From positions 1 through 64,000 of the forward strand of contig NZ_DATJJK010000099.1 in NCBI RefSeq assembly GCF_035492295.1: DNA of 64,000 nucleotides, given 5' to 3'. The translations under genes and the position numbers were made by a program. The notes beneath the pieces were generated by a model. That model did not search any database, had not been told where the DNA came from, and saw nothing but the letters and a program-made list of their open reading frames with translations. The DNA is from Acidisoma sp035492295. Lineage in GTDB: Bacteria; Pseudomonadota; Alphaproteobacteria; Acetobacterales; Acetobacteraceae. Positions 59,795 to 64,000 of this stretch are shown here, in pieces; position 1 is the first letter of the stretch; every line of letters begins with the position of its first letter.

Positions 59795-60237
59795 CGATAC
59801 CAGCGTTGGTGTCGGCCTACCGCGACGTGCTCGCACTGCATGTTTTCTCGGTGATCGTCTGGATGGCAGGAATGCTTATGTTGCCCGTTATCTATTTGCG
59901 TCATCGCGATCTTCCCGTTACCAGCGAAGGGGCGGAGAGCTTCGTCACCCTTGAGCGGCAGATATTCAAGCGCATGGTCAACCCGGCAATGTATGCGGCG
60001 TGGGGCTTCGGCATCCTTCTAATCCTTACGCCCGGCGCCATCTCCTGGAACGCACCGTGGTGGCTCATCAAATTCGCGACCGTAGTCATGCTTTCCTGGT
60101 ATCATGGCATCCTTTCTATCTGGCGGCGCCGGCTGCGCAACGGCCGGGTGCCTTCCGCCGCCGTACTCCGCCTCGGTATCGCCGCGCCACTCGTCTTTGC
60201 CGCAATGATCGTCACGATGGTGATGATACAACCTTAG
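59791..60237 (+). CDS. HemJ/CopD-like membrane protein
   Basis: A 148-residue four-helix inner-membrane protein. ALHVFSVIVWMAGMLMLPVIYLRH with His17, RQIFKRMVNPAMYAAWGFGILL and WWLIKFATVVMLSWYHG with Lys94 match HemJ, the oxygen-independent-type protoporphyrinogen oxidase; His and Lys at these places are the essential pair. Synthesis of haem for the haemoglobin would explain its place at the end of this operon. The ATG overlaps the ferredoxin stop (ATGA). Whether it is the main HemJ of the cell or a paralogue is unknown. Confidence 0.83.
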   Translation: MTIPALVSAYRDVLALHVFSVIVWMAGMLMLPVIYLRHRDLPVTSEGAESFVTLERQIFKRMVNPAMYAAWGFGILLILTPGAISWNAPWWLIKFATVVMLSWYHGILSIWRRRLRNGRVPSAAVLRLGIAAPLVFAAMIVTMVMIQP

Positions 60238-60295
60238 CTTGGACTTGCTTCGAGCACGCGGATGGCTCCTGATACAGGGAGAGGAGATTTGGGTA

Positions 60296-60355
60296 TGAAG
60301 CAGAAGCGGTTCACGTTGGAGCCCGAGGAAGAGATTCGACCGACAAGCGCTTAAG
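60296..60355 (+). pseudogene. Possible remnant of an IS3-type orfA start
   Basis: MKQKRFTLE followed by unrelated codons and a stop. IS3-family OrfA proteins open MK-x-K-R-F-T-E-E-Q-I. Only about eight codons fit, preceded by GAGGAG. Suggestive at most. Confidence 0.25.
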
Positions 60356-60374
60356 GGTGCACTTCCTCAACATG

Positions 60375-60860
60375 CTACGAAGCGCGAGATCGGGCTGCTC
60401 TTTTGTGTGCCGCGAGAAGGCGCTCCCCTTGATGTAAGAGTTGGGCACGTCCAGTCTCATTCAGGCAGCGATATAACGTCAGCAGGGTTCGCTCATCGGC
60501 TATCGTCGCGCCACCGTGGAGCTCGTCAGGCGATCCTTCCAGTAGAAAGGTCACTGATACGCTCAGCACTTGCGCGATTTGATAAAAGTGGACGCTCCGC
60601 AACCCTGCTCGGGCCGTCTCCCATTGCGCGACAGCGCTCCGCGAAACGCCCACACGCTGCGCCACCTCCCCCTGCGTAAGCCCCATTCCCTTGCGTCTGC
60701 GCCGAATTCGAGCAGCGATCTGTTCGGCTTGCGTCTGCTGGCCAGACTCCGGCGAGCCTTGCCGGCAATCCAAATCCGTGACGCCGAGGTCTTTCACAGC
60801 TAAGAGCGCCTCAGAATTGTTGGTAGTAAAAATAACGGGCGATACATTGCCACAAGGCAA
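60375..60860 (-). CDS. XRE-family HTH regulator
   Basis: A protein of up to 161 residues with a Cro/CI-type helix-turn-helix: IAARIRRRRKGMGLTQGEVAQRVGVSRSAVAQWETARAGLRSVHFYQIAQVLSVSVTFLLEG (key parts LTQGEVAQRVGVSRSAVAQWE and FYQIAQVLSVSV). The C-terminal 50 residues are helical. The first 45 residues are not conserved and the true start may be further in. Target unknown; it lies at the right end of the nitric-oxide operon, on the opposite strand. Confidence 0.8.
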   Translation of the reverse strand: MPCGNVSPVIFTTNNSEALLAVKDLGVTDLDCRQGSPESGQQTQAEQIAARIRRRRKGMGLTQGEVAQRVGVSRSAVAQWETARAGLRSVHFYQIAQVLSVSVTFLLEGSPDELHGGATIADERTLLTLYRCLNETGRAQLLHQGERLLAAHKRAARSRAS

Positions 60861-62155
60861 CAGTCACTAAAGACGGAGTCAATTAAGTTAATTCTTTGTT
60901 AGCAAATCTTCTCATCTAGCTCAAGTTGAACCGTTGCATCGGTACGCACCAGGGCAACACGATTCTTCCTGCACCGTGATCTCGGTGGTCTCCGGATAGA
61001 TCCGATACTCGGGTTTAAACGGTTCAGGCCGGCGACGATCGCGATTGCCTGCAATGAGTTATTGCGCCGGCTCCAGAAGGTTTAGTCTACCCTTGGGAGA
61101 CCAGGCCTAAACGCTAGCAGTATGCCTGTCGTCTGGAACGCGGTGTTGGCAGCGTAATAAAGTTCGAATAGCCGAGGGGAGCGCTTGTCGCCGCTTTATT
61201 TGCATCAAATCCGCCACCCACATACGGCGTTAACCCCGTATCGTTATCTCCACTGTGGACGATCGGCGCCCGACCCTAGGAAGAGACCGGCCTTGGCTTC
61301 GGCGATAGTCAACCAAAGAAGCTCTGGCTGGACGACTGACCGGGGGGCCACGGGCACAATTTCCTCAGGCTCCACGACCGTCGGATCAGTCAAATTGAGC
61401 GAAACTCGAGAATATTTCCTGCCCCTCGAGAACGGCCGATCGAGGCAGAAGCTGACCCAGAAGGTAGTTTCGAATCGCGGACGAGCTAACACGTGATGCT
61501 TTCGAGAGTGATACTGGAGCTATGCCTCGCCTACCTATAGCAAACTGCAATTTCCTCGAAAACGAAAGTTCCCGAGGGCCACGGGGCTATTTATCAACTT
61601 TTTTACCCCAGGGGAACATCCCGCTCACTGTCTGCGCCAAACTGGCGCAAACATGACAGTTGGAGCATATTTTCATATATATATTCAGCACGTTATGGTC
61701 CAAATATTTCCCAGCATCTCGAATGCCTAAGCTGATCCATTTCTTCCGCTTCTGCGATCGATCCTGCAGGCATCCCCTAATGGCAGCCCCCAAAGCACCT
61801 GGGTTTTGGTGTAGGGATCGGTGCCTCCATCGATCTTGGTCCGCTAAGGCTTTGAGCATGTCACCCATGGCTACAATTACGGCCAGGCTCATGCGCGGAT
61901 CATAAGACACCGGGTATTCCCTGCGGGTCTGCAAGGTCATGGTTTTTTCCTGCTGCGCTTCCACCTTGCCGTGGGGGACGCTGTTGCCGTGGCTCGGCGA
62001 TCAGCGCGTCCGGGAGATAGCGCAACTCAGTGAAAATAAGAGCCTCCATCGATCCGGGCTCCGGCGGCGACACCCGATGCGTGAATCACCACGCTGCCTT
62101 AGGCGCAACACAATCGCCCGGCAATCTACCCCGGTTACCGGGTCGCGACGAACGT
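60861..62155. other. Long gene-poor region
   Basis: About 1.3 kb without a supported gene. Two minus-strand frames (61244-61492 and 61587-61964) could encode short proteins, but I recognise neither, and neither has a convincing start. AT content rises around 60870-60930 and 61660-61700. It is probably decayed acquired DNA. Confidence 0.5.
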
Positions 62156-62923
62156 TTAATCTAATCCCTCACTATCGCCTGTGGTGCCGACCCGAAGCAC
62201 ACCATCGATTTCCATAAGCCTGGCGATGAGGTGCCCTATAGGTCGTTTGCCCTTCACCTGCATCGACAGGGTAATGGCTTCCCTGGGCAGGGCAGCCTCG
62301 AATCCCTGAGAGCGATCCTCCACCTCGTCGCGGGCCTCGGCGAGCGAGCCCTGTCGCTCAATTCTGACTCGATCAATGACGAAGCGGAGCTCCGTGCAGC
62401 GGATGAGAACCAACCTTAGGATGCCACGTCCATCCTCATAGGAGATCTGCAGGTCGTTCGCGAGACGACGCGGCTTGGGCAACCGTGCAAGCAGCGCCGG
62501 AAAACCCATCATGACGATGTAGTGGCCGATGACCGTCGCGACGGCGAGGATGAGCAATCCGCCACCACAGGCCATACCAACAGCAGCCGTCACCCAAACC
62601 GACGCGGCCGTCGTCAAGCCGCGCACCACGTCGCGGCGCATGAAAATGACGCCACCGCCGATGAACCCGATGCCCGACACGATCTGGGCCGCAACGCGGG
62701 AGGGGTCCAGGACAATACGATAGGCCGAAATCACGTCCGTGAAGCCGTATTTCGACACGAGCATGAAGAGGGCTGCCGCCACCCCGACCAGAGTATAGGT
62801 CCGGAGCCCGGCGCTCTTCTGCCGCAATTCACGCTCGAGTCCAATGAGCGCAGAGAGAACGAAAGCGAGGGCTAGCTCCCCAACCTGCATCCAACCTTGG
62901 CCGACTAATTCAGCAGCGTGCAA
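62156..62923 (-). CDS. MgtC/SapB-family membrane protein
   Basis: A 255-residue protein. The N-terminal membrane domain has ALIGLERELRQKSAGLRTYTLVGVAAALFMLVS and VSGIGFIGGGVIFMRRDVVRGLTTAASVWVTAAVGMACGGG, the MgtC/SapB signature, with five hydrophobic segments; a cytosolic ACT-like C-terminal domain follows (LPREAITLSMQVKGKRPIGHLIARLMEIDGV). Members modulate magnesium homeostasis, membrane potential or phosphate uptake under stress. A second in-frame Met at residue 12 is an alternative start. Confidence 0.9.
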   Translation of the reverse strand: MHAAELVGQGWMQVGELALAFVLSALIGLERELRQKSAGLRTYTLVGVAAALFMLVSKYGFTDVISAYRIVLDPSRVAAQIVSGIGFIGGGVIFMRRDVVRGLTTAASVWVTAAVGMACGGGLLILAVATVIGHYIVMMGFPALLARLPKPRRLANDLQISYEDGRGILRLVLIRCTELRFVIDRVRIERQGSLAEARDEVEDRSQGFEAALPREAITLSMQVKGKRPIGHLIARLMEIDGVLRVGTTGDSEGLD

Positions 62924-63220
62924 CTGTCTTTGCTCCCGAAAGCAGACCCGAAGGCAGAGTTATCCACGATCTGACCCGGGTGTCACCGCCTCTCGTCGAT
63001 GATCCGGGCCAAGCCGCCCTCACTCACACTTATGCGGCTTCCTCAGTTGGAAACCTAGCCAACTTACGCTCGGCCTCTTCTCGATATTTGACCACTTACA
63101 AAATCACCGGGAGAGGCTAGACTTCGATGAAGCAGAGCCTCTCTTCATTGCCTCGAAGGGTCTTTATATGGCATTGGCGCCGATCGGCTTCTTCGCGATC
63201 AGGCCCTTCACCCCGACCTT

Positions 63221-63358
63221 CTAGAAGGACCCGCGCCGCAGCATCTCCTTGACCATACGAACGCTGAGCGGAAAACTGAAATAAAGCCACAGGGCGTGGC
63301 CGATGATCTCGGCGGGATAGCGGTAGCGAGCGTTACGCGGATCTCGGGACGACGTCAT
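63221..63358 (-). pseudogene. N-terminal fragment of an IS6-family transposase
   Basis: Forty-five codons, MTSSRDPRNARYRYPAEIIGHALWLYFSFPLSVRMVKEMLRRG (in parts: RNARYRYPAEIIGHALWLYF, FPLSVRMVKEMLRRG), then a TAG. This is the start of the IS6/IS26-type transposase; the HTH-distal DDE domain is absent. The cut-off suggests deletion after insertion. Confidence 0.8.
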
Positions 63359-63403
63359 GCGACATTGATATCCATACCGGGCAGCTCAGCAACCTGCGCC
63401 CGT

Positions 63404-64000
63404 TTAAATAGGCAGTACCCGCCTTAGTCCAAGACGTTTGAGAATGGCTACTTGACGAAAGAACTGGTGCCGGGATTGCGCAGGACTCCCCAGTAATATC
63501 GCTCCGGGCGGAGCATCTGATATGACACCTGCCTGCGCTCCGATCTGCGCCCTGTCGCCGATGTGAAGATGGCCGGCCATCGCTGCCTGGCCTCCCACTT
63601 GTACGAAGTCCCCAAGCACGGTCGATCCGGAAATTCCAACCTGAGCGACGATGACGCAGCACTTGCCCAGCTGCACATTATGCCCAATTTGAACAAGATT
63701 ATCGATACGAGTGCCGGCACCGATGATCGTATCCTGTACCGACCCCCTATCCACTGTGGAATTCGCGCCGATTTCTACGTCATCGCCAATTAGGACCCTT
63801 CCGAGCTGGGGAATCGTCAAAAAGCCGCTTTCAGTTCGAGCGAAGCTGAACCCCTCCTGGCCGATGCGAACACCCGGGTGCAAATGCACTCGTGCTCCCA
63901 GCAAGGCATGGCTAACGCTTACGTGGGCGTCGAGCCGGGTACCTGCACCGATGACAACGCCGCTCGAAATGCTTACATGGGGTCCGATCTGGCAGTGGGG
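63404..64000 (-). CDS. lpxD: UDP-3-O-acylglucosamine N-acyltransferase LpxD, 3' part
   Basis: The last 198 codons of an LpxD; the 5' part lies beyond the window. Hexapeptide repeats of the left-handed beta helix run throughout (IGPHVSISSGVVIGAGTRLD, VLIGDDVEIGANSTVDRGS, VQIGHNVQLGKCCVIVAQVG). GIRIGQEGFSFARTESGFLTIPQLGRV-type sequence with the catalytic His in IGHNVQLG is kept. The C-terminal helix (HQFFRQVAILKRLGLRRVLPI) is present. It catalyses the third acylation step of lipid A synthesis. An IS6 fragment lies 45 bases past its stop, so this may be an extra copy outside the usual bamA-lpxD-fabZ-lpxA cluster. Confidence 0.88.
   Translation of the reverse strand, partial: PHCQIGPHVSISSGVVIGAGTRLDAHVSVSHALLGARVHLHPGVRIGQEGFSFARTESGFLTIPQLGRVLIGDDVEIGANSTVDRGSVQDTIIGAGTRIDNLVQIGHNVQLGKCCVIVAQVGISGSTVLGDFVQVGGQAAMAGHLHIGDRAQIGAQAGVISDAPPGAILLGSPAQSRHQFFRQVAILKRLGLRRVLPI

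Noticed and set aside
61244..61964. Two short minus-strand frames as real genes
   Set aside because: Neither shows a known motif or a clear ribosome binding site; left as part of a gene-poor region.

Overview
The window is GC-rich DNA from an alphaproteobacterium. The evidence is the scpB-tatB-tatC-serS order, a SAM-II riboswitch in front of metZ, the mreBCD-mrdA-mrdB shape operon, NsrR-type Rrf2 regulators, and a Ti/RP4-style trb operon. A Rhodospirillales/Acetobacteraceae-like host is my guess; family level cannot be settled from this sequence.

Layout. (1) About 0.1-12.7 kb is a stress and low-oxygen type gene set: an NAD(P)-binding epimerase-like protein, a fused DhaK-DhaL dihydroxyacetone kinase, a PAS/GGDEF protein coupled to a small exported protein, a SulP-STAS transporter, a tandem universal stress protein, an unusual HAD phosphatase/P-loop ATPase fusion, a CBS-pair protein, a phosphotransferase/P-loop kinase fusion and a short-chain dehydrogenase. 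Two perfect FNR/FixK-type boxes (TTGAT-N4-ATCAA) and one imperfect box sit in front of several of these genes, which suggests a common Crp/Fnr-family regulon. (2) About 12.9-26.4 kb is chromosomal core: TauE-like permease, serS, tatC, tatB, scpB, the mreB-mreC-mreD-mrdA-rodA operon, an Stf0-like sulfotransferase, an HD phosphohydrolase, a GNAT acetyltransferase and metZ under a SAM-II riboswitch.

(3) A tRNA-Gly(CCC) at 26.55 kb is the landing site of an integrative element: a P4-type integrase with a hairpin over its ribosome binding site, an AlpA-like HTH protein, DUF736 and DUF2274 proteins, and a complete conjugation operon (traG, a CopG-like gene, trbBCDEJLFGI, all on the minus strand). 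Upstream of traG the element breaks down into a frameshifted DsbC/DsbG-like gene. No relaxase, replication gene or second attachment site was found, so the element looks truncated.

(4) About 42-49.5 kb is a decay zone: a chalcone-isomerase-like periplasmic protein, an inactivated SDR-monooxygenase gene pair, a defective IS5/IS427-type insertion sequence with a TTA target duplication, a cupin fragment, an orphan gene resembling type II restriction endonucleases, a YeiH-like remnant, and two short perfect tandem duplications. (5) About 49.5-60.3 kb is accessory but largely functional. It holds a 5-formyl-THF cyclo-ligase; a marR-CLC-small membrane protein-HPP cluster with a palindromic operator; and a nitric-oxide defence region made of hmp, a decayed group III haemoglobin gene, two Rrf2/NsrR-like regulators with NsrR-like boxes, a DUF488 protein, and an operon of group III haemoglobin, RIC/YtfE-type iron-sulfur repair protein, a small unknown protein, 7Fe ferredoxin and a HemJ-like protein. 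(6) The right end holds an XRE regulator, a long gene-poor stretch, an MgtC-family protein, an IS6-family fragment and the 3' part of an lpxD gene that runs off the window.
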